Positions 18,649 to 28,178 of a stretch of DNA of 64,000 nt are shown one piece after another. The notes under the pieces are model-generated. The model saw only the letters and a program-made list of their open reading frames with translations, ran no database searches and was not told the DNA's origin. The stretch is from Chitinophaga rhizophila (GTDB lineage Bacteria; Bacteroidota; Bacteroidia; Chitinophagales; Chitinophagaceae). The translations under genes were made by a program, and so were the position numbers. Position 1 is the first letter of the stretch. Each line of letters starts with the position of its first letter. The DNA lies in NCBI RefSeq assembly GCF_019492185.1, contig NZ_JAICCF010000003.1, positions 1,054,001-1,118,000 on the forward strand, read 5' to 3'.

Positions 18649-18680
18649 CCCCTGCATAAATTTTTTATGCAGGGGCATTT
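18649..18680 (+). terminator. Terminator-like hairpin after the repeat array
   Basis: CCCCTGCATAAA (18649-18660) pairs perfectly with TTTATGCAGGGG (18664-18675) around a three-base loop and is followed by CATTTTGTTTT. No gene precedes it on the plus strand, which implies a plus-strand transcript across the repeat array or a remnant. Confidence 0.7.
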
Positions 18681-19022
18681 TGTTTTAAGGGGTTCCTGAA
18701 TGCTACTGTAGAATCCGCTGCTCACTTAAGAAACATATCGTAACATTCTTTTCACATATAGATACTTCGTATATGACGCCTCCAATGTTGCTCTTGGCAG
18801 GTCAGCATTTTATTTCTTGTAAAACTATGATCGGATATTGTACGGGAAGTGGGAATCTCTTCACGATGAAGTTATGGTGCAGGTCATTTAATATAATATC
18901 GGTTGAAAGCTTGTTGCATGAAATCCATGCACATATTATCGACCTGTTTCGGGGAGATCCAGCCTGATTGTTTGATTTTGCCTGTTTACACTTTTCAATG
19001 AATGTAAACCTGTTTCAGGACG

Positions 19023-19096
19023 ATTCTATCTTCATCATCTTACGTTCATCCTACGTTCATAAACGTAAGATGAACGTAAGATGATTGAGATAGGAT
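19023..19096. repeat. 74-bp near-perfect palindrome
   Basis: Two 37-base arms pair around 19059/19060 with three mismatches and two G-T pairs. Each arm contains a repeated motif (ATCTTACGTTC-type on the left, ACGTAAGATGA twice on the right). There is no T-run at either end, so it is not an ordinary intrinsic terminator. It could form a cruciform or be a small non-autonomous mobile repeat. Confidence 0.75.
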
Positions 19097-19450
19097 TAGC
19101 TATGAAAATCGCGATGCCGGCAAGTAAAATGCCGCCAGAACTACCATTCAGCAGTATGCCTGCGCCGGCGCCGCGTTTGATAAATGTATTTTTGTTAAAT
19201 GATTGTTTATCAATTATTTATGGAGTTTTGTCTGAGGTAAAAATCAGTAGTTTCCGCATAGATTTCCACCGGTTTTTTACATAGCTTTGTACTGTTGTAC
19301 TTAACAAAATACATCAGTATTATTGTAAAAATCCGCGTTTGTTAACGCGTCCTTATACATAACTATTCCGTGATTGCCTGGTAGAGTAACCCACTTTGAA
19401 AGACAACACGAAATAGCAACGGGTGCAATGCCAGGTACCGGAAAATCGGC

Positions 19451-22400
19451 TTACATATTCCTCCTGTATTGTCCTCCTACTTCATACAGCGCATGCGTGA
19501 TCTGTCCGAGTGAACAGTGTTTGACCGTTTCCATCAGCGCTTCAAAGAGATTACCGTTATTGATGGCTACCTGCTGCAATTGCTGTAACGCCGCTGAACT
19601 ACGTTGTTCATGTCGTGTATGAAAGGCAGCAAGGGTGTTGATCTGAAACTCTTTTTCTTCTGCAGTGGAACGGATCACTTCCTGCGGAATAACAGTAGGG
19701 GATCCTTTTTTATTCAGGAAGGTATTCACGCCAACAATAGGATAATCGCCGGTATGCTTCAGTGATTCATAATACAGACTTTCTTCCTGTATCTTATTAC
19801 GCTGATACATCCTTTCCATGGCACCTAATACGCCACCTCTTTCAGTAAGTCGCTGGAACTCTGCCATGACAGCTTCCTCTACCAGGTCAGTCAGTTCTTC
19901 AATAAAGAAGGAGCCTTGTGTAGGATTTTCGTTTTTGGAAGTACCAAGTTCCCGGTTGATGATCAGCTGGATAGCCATCGCCCGGCGTACACTATCTTCT
20001 GTAGGCGTTGTAATTGCCTCGTCATAAGCATTTGTGTGCAGGGAGTTACAGTTGTCGTAAATGGCATACAGTGCCTGAAGCGTAGTACGGATGTCATTGA
20101 AGTCAATCTCCTGTGCATGCAGGCTACGTCCGGAAGTTTGAATATGATATTTCAGTTTCTGGGAACGGTCATTGCCTTTGTATTTATACTTAATGGCTTT
20201 GGCCCATATACGACGGGCTACTCTTCCGATCACTGCATATTCCGGATCCATGCCGTTGCTGAAGAAGAAGGACAGGTTGGGTGCAAAATCATCTATGTGC
20301 ATACCCCTGCTCAGGTAGTATTCAACATAGGTAAATCCGTTGGCGAGCGTGAAGGCCAGTTGCGTTATAGGATTGGCACCTGCTTCTGCAATATGATAGC
20401 CGGAAATGCTGACAGAGTAGAAGTTGCGCACTTTTTTACTGATAAAGTACTCCTGTACATCGCCCATTAATTTAAGGGCAAATTCGGTAGAGAAAATGCA
20501 GGTATTCTGTGCCTGGTCTTCTTTAAGAATATCAGCTTGTACGGTGCCTCTTGCAGTAGATAGTGCATGTGCTTTAATTTTTTCGTAAACGTCTTTTTCC
20601 AGCACTTCATCACCGGAAATACCCAGCAGCTGCAGGCCGAGCCCATTGTTGCCCGCTGGTAGTTCTCCGTTGTAATGAGGTAATGGATTATCACTGAATT
20701 TCTGTTGGATGATGGCAGTTACTTTATCCGTCAGCCCGTTCTCTGCGATATACTTTTCACATTGCTGATCGATGGCTGCATTCATGAAGAAAGCCAGTAG
20801 TATTGGTGCCGGACCATTAATGGTCATAGATACCGATGTTTTCGGATCACAAAGATCAAAGCCGCTGTATAGCTTTTTGGCGTCATCGACGGTAGCGATG
20901 CTTACCCCGGAATTACCTACTTTTCCGTAGATGTCCGGGCGATGCGCTGGATCTTCTCCATACAGCGTCACACTGTCAAATGCAGTACTGAGACGTTTGG
21001 CTGGCTGGTCGATGGATACATAGTGAAAGCGTTTGTTGGTACGTTCCGGTCCGCCTTCGCCGGCAAACATGCGGGTCGGGTCTTCGCCTTCACGTTTCAG
21101 CGGAAATACGCCGGCTGCATAAGGAAATTCACCGGGTACATTCTCGGTGAGTTGCCAGCGCAGGATGTCTCCCCAGTCGTTGTATCTCGGCAAACTGATT
21201 TTAGGTATGGAAGACTGGGAAAGGCTTTCACTGTAAAGCGGCAGTTTGATGACTTTGTCACGAACCTGGTATTCATAAAAGGCAGCTGTATATTGCTTTT
21301 TCAGATCAGCCCATTTATCGAGTAACTGGCGGCATTCCGGATGTAATTGTGTACGAAGGTGGTCGGCAATGTCTTTGAGCATGTTTTGCTGACTTTCATC
21401 CAGCAGCTTTGCTGTGCCATCAAGCTGGTACAGACGGGATGCAGTACTACATTGTTCGTCCACCCATTTCCCATAGTCCCGGATGCTTTCATTGATTTCT
21501 GCAAGATAGCGTACGCGGGAAGGAGGGATAATCTGTGACTTAGTGGTAGTAGCGTCTGTGGTTTCATGCGTTACATTGCCAAAGCGTACCCCGGTTTTCT
21601 CATCAATGACTGCCAGTAGCTTTTCAAATAGCTGGTTGATGCCATGATCATTGAACTGGGAGGCGATGGTACCGATTACAGGGACCTGGTCGTCTGTGGC
21701 AGTCCAGAGATGATGGTTGCGTTTGTATTGCTTCCGTACATCGTGCAAGGCGTCAAGTGCACCAGCTTTATCAAACTTGTTGATGGCGATAACATCCGCA
21801 TAGTCTAGCATATTAATCTTTTCAAGCTGGGAAGCGGCACCATATTCCGGCGTCATTACATAAAGGGCTACATCACAGTGTTCGGTAATAGCCGTGTCGC
21901 TTTGTCCGATACCGGAGGTCTCAAGTATGATAAGGTCAAAACCGGCAGTTTTGCAGATGTCGAGCGCTTCCTGTACGTGGGCGCTGACAGCTTTATCACT
22001 TTCCCGGGTAGCCAGGGAGCGCATATAGGCCCGCGGGTGGTGGATGGCATTCATACGGATGCGATCACCGAGTAGGGCACCGCCGGTCTTTTTCTTGGAC
22101 GGATCTACAGAGACGACGGCAATGGTTTTTTCCTCAAAGTTGTGTAGAAAGCGGCGGACCAGTTCATCGGTTACACTGCTCTTGCCTGCTCCGCCGGTGC
22201 CGGTAATACCCAGAACAATGCCTGCACCTATTGTTTTGGAAGGGAGGGGCTGCTTCAGGGCGTCGTTTTCTGCAATGGTAATAGCCTGGGCAATCAGTTT
22301 GTCATTGCGGGAGGGTAACTCCTGCAAATGGCCGTTCAGTCCCTGGGTAGTGGCAAAGTCACACTGCCGGATCACGTCTTCGATCATCCCTTCGAGGCCC

Positions 22401-22777
22401 ATTTGCCGGCCATCGTCGGGGGAATAGAGGCGGGTGATGCCATAGCTGTGTAATTCTTCGATTTCGGTGGGAAGGATGGTACCACCTCCTCCGCCAAATA
22501 TTTTGATATGGCCGCATCCTTTCTCGCGGAGCAGGTCATACATGTATTTAAAAAACTCGATGTGTCCGCCCTGATAAGAGGTAATGGCAATACCTTGAGC
22601 GTCTTCCTGGATAGCGCAGTCCACAATTTCTGCGGCAGAGCGGTTATGTCCCAGGTGGATCACTTCCGCCCCTTTTGCCTGCATAATACGCCGCATGATG
22701 TTAATAGCTGCGTCATGGCCGTCAAAAAGGGAAGCTGCCGTTACAATTCGGATCTTGTTTGATAGATTATCAGTCAT
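19451..22777 (-). CDS. icmF: Fused isobutyryl-CoA mutase IcmF (B12 domain - MeaI GTPase - mutase)
   Basis: A 1108-residue adenosylcobalamin-dependent acyl-CoA mutase with its G-protein chaperone built in. The N-terminal B12-binding domain (about 8-140) has the DGHDAA motif with His21 as the lower cobalt ligand, and FGGGGGT. The GTPase domain (about 185-420) has the P-loop GTGGAGKS (193-200) and NKFD. The linker leads to the mutase barrel (about 560-1100; [34 protein letters not shown]). Such fusions interconvert isobutyryl- and butyryl-CoA, and some favour pivalyl- or isovaleryl-CoA; the preferred substrate cannot be fixed by eye. It is monocistronic and divergent from the GH125 gene. Confidence 0.95.
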   Translation of the reverse strand: MTDNLSNKIRIVTAASLFDGHDAAINIMRRIMQAKGAEVIHLGHNRSAAEIVDCAIQEDAQGIAITSYQGGHIEFFKYMYDLLREKGCGHIKIFGGGGGTILPTEIEELHSYGITRLYSPDDGRQMGLEGMIEDVIRQCDFATTQGLNGHLQELPSRNDKLIAQAITIAENDALKQPLPSKTIGAGIVLGITGTGGAGKSSVTDELVRRFLHNFEEKTIAVVSVDPSKKKTGGALLGDRIRMNAIHHPRAYMRSLATRESDKAVSAHVQEALDICKTAGFDLIILETSGIGQSDTAITEHCDVALYVMTPEYGAASQLEKINMLDYADVIAINKFDKAGALDALHDVRKQYKRNHHLWTATDDQVPVIGTIASQFNDHGINQLFEKLLAVIDEKTGVRFGNVTHETTDATTTKSQIIPPSRVRYLAEINESIRDYGKWVDEQCSTASRLYQLDGTAKLLDESQQNMLKDIADHLRTQLHPECRQLLDKWADLKKQYTAAFYEYQVRDKVIKLPLYSESLSQSSIPKISLPRYNDWGDILRWQLTENVPGEFPYAAGVFPLKREGEDPTRMFAGEGGPERTNKRFHYVSIDQPAKRLSTAFDSVTLYGEDPAHRPDIYGKVGNSGVSIATVDDAKKLYSGFDLCDPKTSVSMTINGPAPILLAFFMNAAIDQQCEKYIAENGLTDKVTAIIQQKFSDNPLPHYNGELPAGNNGLGLQLLGISGDEVLEKDVYEKIKAHALSTARGTVQADILKEDQAQNTCIFSTEFALKLMGDVQEYFISKKVRNFYSVSISGYHIAEAGANPITQLAFTLANGFTYVEYYLSRGMHIDDFAPNLSFFFSNGMDPEYAVIGRVARRIWAKAIKYKYKGNDRSQKLKYHIQTSGRSLHAQEIDFNDIRTTLQALYAIYDNCNSLHTNAYDEAITTPTEDSVRRAMAIQLIINRELGTSKNENPTQGSFFIEELTDLVEEAVMAEFQRLTERGGVLGAMERMYQRNKIQEESLYYESLKHTGDYPIVGVNTFLNKKGSPTVIPQEVIRSTAEEKEFQINTLAAFHTRHEQRSSAALQQLQQVAINNGNLFEALMETVKHCSLGQITHALYEVGGQYRRNM

Positions 22778-22833
22778 ATTGTTCTGGTGTTTGAACGTGG
22801 TTACGGCAACGTGGAGCCGGTAAAGTTTGTAAT

Positions 22834-22848
22834 TTACGAAAATCGTAA
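22834..22848. promoter_or_regulatory. Inverted repeat in the icmF / GH125 divergent promoter region
   Basis: TTACGA-AAA-TCGTAA, a perfect 6-3-6 inverted repeat, lies 57 bases upstream of the icmF start and 106 bases upstream of the GH125 start. Size and place suit a dimeric repressor site, but no regulator gene is adjacent. Confidence 0.4.
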
Positions 22849-22953
22849 CTGTGGAATATTGCCGTATTTTTTTATTTTCACCCCATTATTCACGTTTATG
22901 AGTTGCAGGTCGTAGAAACAGAATGCAATCGTAATAGAAAATCTATACTAGAA

Positions 22954-24387
22954 ATGGTGGCAAGAAGAGATTTTATCAGGAACAGCAGTTTGCTGGCCGG
23001 CGCAGTAGCGCTGGGTTTTCCAAAAGCGGTATTCAGTAATCCGGTAGGTTATGTATCTCAGCGTCCTCCGCTGGCACAACGTAAATTTACCAGTCAGGCG
23101 GTAGAAAAAGCGATCACTGCAATCAAAAAAGAGATCGCAGATCCTAAACTGGCCTGGATGTTTGAGAACTGTTTCCCAAACACCCTGGACACTACCGTAC
23201 AGTTTAAGACAGAAAATGGTCGTCCGGACACCTTCGTACTGACCGGTGATATCCATGCTATGTGGCTGCGTGACTCTACCGCACAGGTATGGCCTTATCT
23301 GTCCCTGATAAAAGAAGACGATAAACTGAAACAACTGATTGCAGGTGTCGTGAACAGGCAGACAAAATGCGTATTGATCGATCCGTATGCAAATGCCTTT
23401 AACGAAGGACCAACCGGAAGCGAATGGGAGTCCGATCTGACAGAGATGAAACCTGAACTGCACGAGCGCAAATGGGAAATCGATTCTCTTTGTTACACCG
23501 TGCGTCTGGCATATAACTACTGGAAGGTGAGCGGCGATACAAGTGTGCTGGATGATACGTATAAAAAAGCGGCAAAGCTGATCGTAAAAACCTTCAAAGA
23601 GCAGCAGCGTAAAGAAGGTAAAGGCCCATACAAGTTCCAGCGTAAAACTCCGATCCAGTCAGATACTGCGCCAAATGGCGGTTACGGTGCACCAATGCAA
23701 CCTGTAGGTCTGATCGTTTCATTGTTCCGTCCTTCAGATGATGCGACTGTGTTTCCATTCCTGATCCCGTCTAACATGTTTGCAGTAGTATCCCTGCATC
23801 AGTTGAGCGAGATCAGTACAGCAGTATTCAAGGATGCAGCTTTCGCAAAAGAGTGTACAGAACTGGCAGAGGAAGTAGACAGAGCCATCAAGGCTTATGC
23901 TATTGTGGAGCATCCGCAGCTGGGTAACATGTATCCATTGGAAGTAGACGGTTATGGAAACCGCCTGTTCCTGGACGATACCAACGTACCAAGCCTGTTG
24001 TCTATCCCTTACCTGGGTTATACTACAGCAGATGATCCATTGTATCAGAACTCCCGCCACTTTGTATGGAGCACATTCCATTGCTGGTTCTACAAAGGCA
24101 AGTATGGTGATGGCGTAGGTAGTCCGCACACTGGTCCTGACTATATCTGGCCAATGAGTATCATTATGAAAGCGCTGACCAGCAGCAATCCGGAAGAGAT
24201 TGCAGAATGTCTGAAAACGCTGCGTAATACAGATGGAGAAACCGGCTTTATTCATGAGTCTTACCATAAGGATGATCCGACCAAGTATACCCGTAAGTGG
24301 TTTGCCTGGGCTAACACACTGTTTGGTGAGCTGGTAATGAAAGTAAGCCAGGAATATCCTCAGCTGCTGAAGAGACAGTACGCTTAA
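22954..24387 (+). CDS. Glycoside hydrolase family 125 (exo-alpha-1,6-mannosidase)
   Basis: A 477-residue exported glycosidase. The open frame extends to a TTG at 22903, but the ATG at 22954 begins a proper signal: MVARRDFIRNSSLLAGAVAL, with a twin arginine, so Tat export is possible. The GH125 motifs are clear: LTGDIHAMWLRDSTAQVWPY near the start of the (alpha/alpha)6 barrel, GPTGSEWESDLTEMKPELHE, SPHTGPDYIWPMS, and GFIHESYHKDDPTKYTRKWF near the end. Family members remove terminal alpha-1,6-linked mannose from fungal mannan or N-glycans. It stands alone with its own terminator and no SusCD partner next to it. It may serve a scattered mannan regulon (inference). Confidence 0.93.
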   Translation: MVARRDFIRNSSLLAGAVALGFPKAVFSNPVGYVSQRPPLAQRKFTSQAVEKAITAIKKEIADPKLAWMFENCFPNTLDTTVQFKTENGRPDTFVLTGDIHAMWLRDSTAQVWPYLSLIKEDDKLKQLIAGVVNRQTKCVLIDPYANAFNEGPTGSEWESDLTEMKPELHERKWEIDSLCYTVRLAYNYWKVSGDTSVLDDTYKKAAKLIVKTFKEQQRKEGKGPYKFQRKTPIQSDTAPNGGYGAPMQPVGLIVSLFRPSDDATVFPFLIPSNMFAVVSLHQLSEISTAVFKDAAFAKECTELAEEVDRAIKAYAIVEHPQLGNMYPLEVDGYGNRLFLDDTNVPSLLSIPYLGYTTADDPLYQNSRHFVWSTFHCWFYKGKYGDGVGSPHTGPDYIWPMSIIMKALTSSNPEEIAECLKTLRNTDGETGFIHESYHKDDPTKYTRKWFAWANTLFGELVMKVSQEYPQLLKRQYA

Positions 24388-24419
24388 TTATTATCTGATA
24401 AAACGTCTTTCAATATATG

Positions 24420-24455
24420 CATCCTTCGTAGTGATACGAAGGATGTGTATTTTTG
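24420..24455 (+). terminator. Terminator after the GH125 gene
   Basis: CATCCTTCGTA (24420-24430) pairs perfectly with TACGAAGGATG (24435-24445) around a four-base loop, followed by TGTATTTTT. Confidence 0.85.
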
Positions 24456-24484
24456 GGACTATTCATAACTAATCCGGACAACTA

Positions 24485-26266
24485 ATGTCTCCACTGGCTT
24501 TATACGAACAAAAGATCTACGATTATAAAAAAGAGATAGCAGGCATTCAGCGTCGTCTGAGTGTACTGGGCTGGATAAGGCTGGCTTTCTTTGCCGCTGC
24601 ACTGTACTTTGTTTATAAATTTCTCAGTACAAGTTTTGATACAGGGTGGTTACCGGGTATCGGACTTACACTGGCGGGATTCATAGCAATGCTGATCAGC
24701 TATATGGTGCAACAGGATAAGTTGGCGCTGCTGAAAGCCCTGCTGGAGCTAAATGAAAAGGAGTGGCAACTGGGGGCAACAGGCCAATCCGGATTTGACG
24801 ATGGGCAACAGTTTGCAGATGAGCAGCATCCTTTTACCGGAGACCTTGATGTATTCGGGCATGCTTCCCTGTACGCACATATTAACCGTACTGGTACACT
24901 GATGGGCGCGAAGGCATTGTCTGATGCGCTGAAGGCCCCGTTACAGCAGGAGCAGTTAATCCATCAGTATCAGGATGTGATCAGGGAACTGACGCCTAAG
25001 TTTAAGTTCAGACAGCACTTTGCAGCACATGCTGCCCTGACAGCAGAGCAGCCTGAGGATGTTGCAGAGTTACATAAATGGTTGTCGCTCCCTGTTGAAT
25101 TTGTGAATAACCGTTTCATCCAGGTGGCGAGATGGTTAGCGCCGGCATTATTGATTGGCGGCATCGTGTATTATTTTATAACAGATCAGTACTCGCTGGT
25201 ATCCTTATTCTTTTGTCTGAACCTGTTAATACTGGGAATGAATCTGAAGAAAGTGAGCAAGCAGCACCAGCTGATCTCTAACAAAGAAAAAACATTTAAG
25301 AAATTTGCCTTCCTACTTCGCCTGATCAGTGAAGAAAGTATGGAGCAGGCTGCGTTACTGAAGGAAGAACAGCAGAAAGCGACGATGGCCAACGCGGCTC
25401 TGCACCAGCTGGCAAGAATCTGCAATGCTATGGACCAGCGTATGAATCAGCTGGTAGGAGTGGTATTGAATACGTTGGTACTCTACGACCTGCATTGTGT
25501 AGTTGCTCTTGAAAAATGGAAGTTAGCGAATAAGGATAAGGTGAATGAGTGGCTCGATATAATAGCGCGGATGGAAGTATGGAATAGCATGGCCACATTT
25601 GCCTATAATCATCCGGAGTATATTTACCCGGTGGTAACTGACGATAAATCCAGGCTGGTAGCCACAGGAGTCGGTCATCCGTTAATTCCTGCCGACGAAT
25701 GCATTCGTAATGGTATCAGTATTGGTGATCCGCAGCAGTTCCTGATCATAACCGGCTCTAATATGAGTGGCAAGAGTACGTTCCTGCGTAGTGTAGGTAG
25801 TAACCTGCTATTAAGTTTATGCGGAATGCCGGTATGTGCGGAGCGTTTCAGTTGCAGCCCTATGCAGATCATGACATCCATGCGTATTAAGGACTCTATT
25901 GCGAAGCATACTTCCTATTTTCAGGCAGAGCTGCTACGGTTGCAGCAGATAGTGGAGGTATTAAAAGGAGGTAGCAGGGTGTTTATTTTGCTGGATGAGA
26001 TACTGAAAGGAACGAACTCAGAGGATAAGTTGTCGGGTTCACGCCGGTTGATTGAGCACTTTTTACAGTATAACTGCCTGGGAATGATTGCGACGCATGA
26101 CCTGGAGCTGGGGCATCTGGAGGATACCTATCCTCAGCGGATACGGAATTATTGTTTTGAGAGTACCATTAAGGATGATCAGCTGTTTTTTGATTATAGG
26201 ATAAGAGAGGGTGTGGCGCGGAATAAGAATGCTACTTTCCTTATGCAGAAGATGGAAATAATATGA
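24485..26266 (+). CDS. Membrane-anchored MutS-family ATPase
   Basis: A 593-residue protein with the MutS C-terminal ATPase: Walker A GSNMSGKS at 424-431, the STxxxA-like TSMRIKDSIAKHTSYFQAE segment and Walker B ILLDE at 501-505 followed by ILKGTNSEDK. It lacks the mismatch-binding N-terminal domains of MutS. Instead it has hydrophobic helices at about 30-46, 55-74, 217-232 and 237-251, so it should sit in the membrane with the ATPase in the cytoplasm. Proteins of this layout are common in Bacteroidota and annotated only as MutS-related. A role in mismatch repair is doubtful given the missing sensor domain. It is followed by a radical SAM gene after 50 bp. Confidence 0.88.
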   Translation: MSPLALYEQKIYDYKKEIAGIQRRLSVLGWIRLAFFAAALYFVYKFLSTSFDTGWLPGIGLTLAGFIAMLISYMVQQDKLALLKALLELNEKEWQLGATGQSGFDDGQQFADEQHPFTGDLDVFGHASLYAHINRTGTLMGAKALSDALKAPLQQEQLIHQYQDVIRELTPKFKFRQHFAAHAALTAEQPEDVAELHKWLSLPVEFVNNRFIQVARWLAPALLIGGIVYYFITDQYSLVSLFFCLNLLILGMNLKKVSKQHQLISNKEKTFKKFAFLLRLISEESMEQAALLKEEQQKATMANAALHQLARICNAMDQRMNQLVGVVLNTLVLYDLHCVVALEKWKLANKDKVNEWLDIIARMEVWNSMATFAYNHPEYIYPVVTDDKSRLVATGVGHPLIPADECIRNGISIGDPQQFLIITGSNMSGKSTFLRSVGSNLLLSLCGMPVCAERFSCSPMQIMTSMRIKDSIAKHTSYFQAELLRLQQIVEVLKGGSRVFILLDEILKGTNSEDKLSGSRRLIEHFLQYNCLGMIATHDLELGHLEDTYPQRIRNYCFESTIKDDQLFFDYRIREGVARNKNATFLMQKMEII

Positions 26267-26286
26267 TTTGGCAAATAGCTAATTAA

Positions 26287-26304
26287 TTTAGTAATTTTAC
26301 TAAA
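26287..26304. promoter_or_regulatory. 18-bp inverted repeat just upstream of the radical SAM gene
   Basis: TTTAGTAA-TT-TTACTAAA lies 12 bases before the ATG at 26317. It is nested in an outer imperfect repeat (GCTAA left, TTAGC right). It may be an operator or an RNA hairpin covering the start. Confidence 0.45.
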
Positions 26305-26316
26305 AATGTTAGCTGT

Positions 26317-27399
26317 ATGACCTTGCCATTTCAGGAGGGGATACCTGAAAATCCCTACTATAAAGGACGTGGAGCCCAATTGAATCCGAAGAACAGATTT
26401 CTCAGGAATGAGTATGTTCAGGAGCATTCGGAGGGTATTGACGAGTGGTGGCAGGCCGATGTGCCTACACAGATCCTGGAAGAGCATGCAAAAACGCTGG
26501 TGAACAAGGTAGACAGCCCGGATGTAGGGATGTGGTATTCTATGAATCCATACCAGGGGTGTGAGCATGGCTGTATATATTGTTATGCGCGCAATGCTCA
26601 TCAGTTCTGGGGGATGAGTGCAGGGTTGGACTTTGAGCGTAAGATTGTAGTTAAGCGCAATGCGCCTGAGTTATTAAAGAAGTTTCTTGATAATAAGAGC
26701 TGGGTACCCAAACCTATTTCACTTTCAGGTAATACGGACTGTTATCAGCCGTTGGAGCGGAAGATGTTCCTGACCCGCCAGTTGCTGGCAATAGCGCTGG
26801 AGTACAAACAACCGGTTGGCATTATCACCAAAAATTCATTGGTTTTGAGGGATAAGTACATCCTTCAGCAGTTGGCGAAACAAGACCTGGTATGCGTATA
26901 CGTTTCTATTACAACGATGCAGGAAGATCTGAGGCAGAAGATGGAGCCGCGTACCACCACCGCAGCGCAGCGATTGAAGATTGTGAAGGAGTTGAGCGAA
27001 CTGGGTATTCCGGTAGGAGTGATGACAGCGCCTATGATACCTGGGTTAAATGATCATGAAATGCCTGCATTGCTGGAGGCAGCTGCAGAAAATGGTGCAA
27101 AGTTTGCAGGGTATACGGTCGTTCGCCTGAACGATGCAGTGAAAGTCATATTTAATGACTGGTTATACAAGAACTTTCCGGATAGGGCAGATAAGGTTTG
27201 GCATCAGATAGAGGGGCTGCATGGAGGTAATGTAAGTGATAGTGACTTTGGCAGGAGAATGAGGGGAGAGGGCAATATAGCTGACATTATCAGGCAACAG
27301 TTTAAGGTACATACAAAGCGCCTGGGTATTAACCAGGAGCGTTTTGAGTTCAATACGTCTTTATTTGAACGTCCGCAGGTGCAGTTAAAACTGTTTTAG
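26317..27399 (+). CDS. PA0069 family radical SAM protein (SplB-like)
   Basis: A 360-residue radical SAM enzyme. The [4Fe-4S] motif is C82-x3-C86-x2-C89 in GCEHGCIYCYARNAH, as in the SplB/PA0069 family, preceded by the conserved SMNPYQG. Further conserved blocks are SLSGNTDCYQPLERK, GIITKNSLVLRD, VSITTMQEDLRQKMEPRTTT and the GVMTAPMIPGLND segment. The family resembles spore photoproduct lyase, but its substrate is not established. The gene is 50 bp behind the MutS-like ATPase and has an inverted repeat over its promoter or leader, so it may be regulated on its own. No terminator is obvious right after it. Confidence 0.9.
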   Translation: MTLPFQEGIPENPYYKGRGAQLNPKNRFLRNEYVQEHSEGIDEWWQADVPTQILEEHAKTLVNKVDSPDVGMWYSMNPYQGCEHGCIYCYARNAHQFWGMSAGLDFERKIVVKRNAPELLKKFLDNKSWVPKPISLSGNTDCYQPLERKMFLTRQLLAIALEYKQPVGIITKNSLVLRDKYILQQLAKQDLVCVYVSITTMQEDLRQKMEPRTTTAAQRLKIVKELSELGIPVGVMTAPMIPGLNDHEMPALLEAAAENGAKFAGYTVVRLNDAVKVIFNDWLYKNFPDRADKVWHQIEGLHGGNVSDSDFGRRMRGEGNIADIIRQQFKVHTKRLGINQERFEFNTSLFERPQVQLKLF

Positions 27400-27833
27400 G
27401 GGGAGCGGGTATATGGGGGATGGTGAGCAGGCGGTGATGTGTGAGTACCGAAGGACGTTCAGGCAGAGAGAAGTAAGTGTATTTGCAGGGCTTTGTGTGT
27501 AGGTTACAGTTCTTTCAGGATAGGATAGCGGATCTTTTGTTGGATTATTGGAAGACACGAACGGTAAATTAGTGCGTAATAAGTGCTGTAAGGGGCATCT
27601 GAAAGATATCGAAACAGGCAAATGCCAGTGCTTTGGTGGTCCAGGTTTGACGTTTGAGTAGTAATGGGGTAACAGGCATTGAGCGCATACAAACTATAAT
27701 TCATTGATATGCATAGTGATTTGAGATATACTTGCCTGTTAATAAAAAATTGATGCGGGTATAGAAAAAGTTTATTAAGAAAAATGCGGAAATAAAAGAA
27801 ATAAAAAATATCTTTGTGCAAGCAATAAATGAA

Positions 27834-27926
27834 ATGAAACGCAATCTTAAATATACTATTTCGGCGATGTCCTGTAAGCAAAAGCAGGTCATAAGTGGTT
27901 TGCGGGTATGTTGCACCAATTGTTAA
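27834..27926 (+). CDS. Possible 30-residue small protein within transcript A
   Basis: ATG to TAA, 30 codons, beginning MKRNLKYTISAM. It is basic and has four Cys, three of them near the C-terminal end (RVCCTNC). It starts about 18 bases after the -7 element, so the transcript would be nearly leaderless. It has no recognisable family. The ORF is short enough to be chance; conservation is needed to accept it. Confidence 0.25.
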   Translation: MKRNLKYTISAMSCKQKQVISGLRVCCTNC

Positions 27927-27956
27927 CAAAGATAGTTATCAAATGATATAACAAAG

Positions 27957-27983
27957 GTCCCGCAGGAATTGCGGGACCTTTTG
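27957..27983 (+). terminator. Intrinsic terminator of transcript A
   Basis: An eight-base perfect GC-rich stem (27957-27964 with 27972-27979) around a seven-base loop, then TTTT. Confidence 0.85.
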
Positions 27984-28146
27984 CTTTAGAAGAATCTAAA
28001 CAATGATTGAGCAAGACAACTGTGAGATAACTGTGATGTATACGTATCGCTTGGTAAAGCCGGCGATCATAGTACGAAAGGAAGGCTTCTCCTTAAGGAG
28101 GCTTAATGGGCATCGTATGTAGCCAACATAAACTTATGTATATGCT

Positions 28147-28178
28147 ACCCGGCCCATTCGATGGAGCCGGGTTTTTTA
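28147..28178 (+). terminator. Intrinsic terminator upstream of the DinB gene
   Basis: ACCCGGC (28147-28153) pairs with GCCGGGT (28166-28172). An inner CCAT/ATGG stem and a one-base bulge complete the hairpin, followed by seven Ts. No protein gene ends here, so it must close a non-coding RNA or act as a leader attenuator of the gene starting 85 bases later. Confidence 0.85.

Larger units (their letters stand above)
18119..19450. other. 1.3-kb gene-free region between ligA and icmF
   Basis: No credible protein gene is visible on either strand. The region holds the ligA promoter side (very AT-rich near 18220-18300), an iteron-like repeat array (18417-18608), a strong hairpin (18649-18675), a 74-bp near-palindrome (19023-19096) and the icmF downstream side. 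Short open frames at 18773-18967 and 19081-19284 have no protein-like composition. The dense packing elsewhere makes this gap stand out. Confidence 0.6.
27809..27983 (+). ncRNA. Candidate small transcript A (promoter element to terminator)
   Basis: A perfect Bacteroidota -7 element TATCTTTG (27809-27816) is followed about 140 bases later by an intrinsic terminator: GGTCCCGC (27957-27964) pairing with GCGGGACC (27972-27979), then TTTT. No clear -33 element was found. The predicted RNA is about 160 nt. It contains one 30-codon ORF (27834-27926). It may be a small RNA, a small mRNA or both. Confidence 0.5.

Noticed and set aside
18773-18967. 64-codon open frame in the ligA-icmF gap
   Set aside because: Composition is not protein-like, there is no recognisable motif and no promoter or terminator around it.
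18119-19450. Possible chromosomal replication origin
   Set aside because: No convincing DnaA boxes (TTATCCACA type) or dnaA/dnaN neighbours; only the repeat array argues for it.
22903-22953. Upstream TTG start for the GH125 gene
   Set aside because: The extra 17 residues are not signal-like, whereas the ATG at 22954 begins directly with the RR signal sequence.
27504-27929. 141-codon minus-strand open frame between radical SAM and DinB genes
   Set aside because: It is rich in Ile/Tyr/Phe from AT-rich DNA, matches no family and runs antisense to the plus-strand promoter-terminator unit.
28147-28178. tRNA-like structure
   Set aside because: The stem and loop fit an intrinsic terminator; there is no cloverleaf or GTTCGA T-loop.
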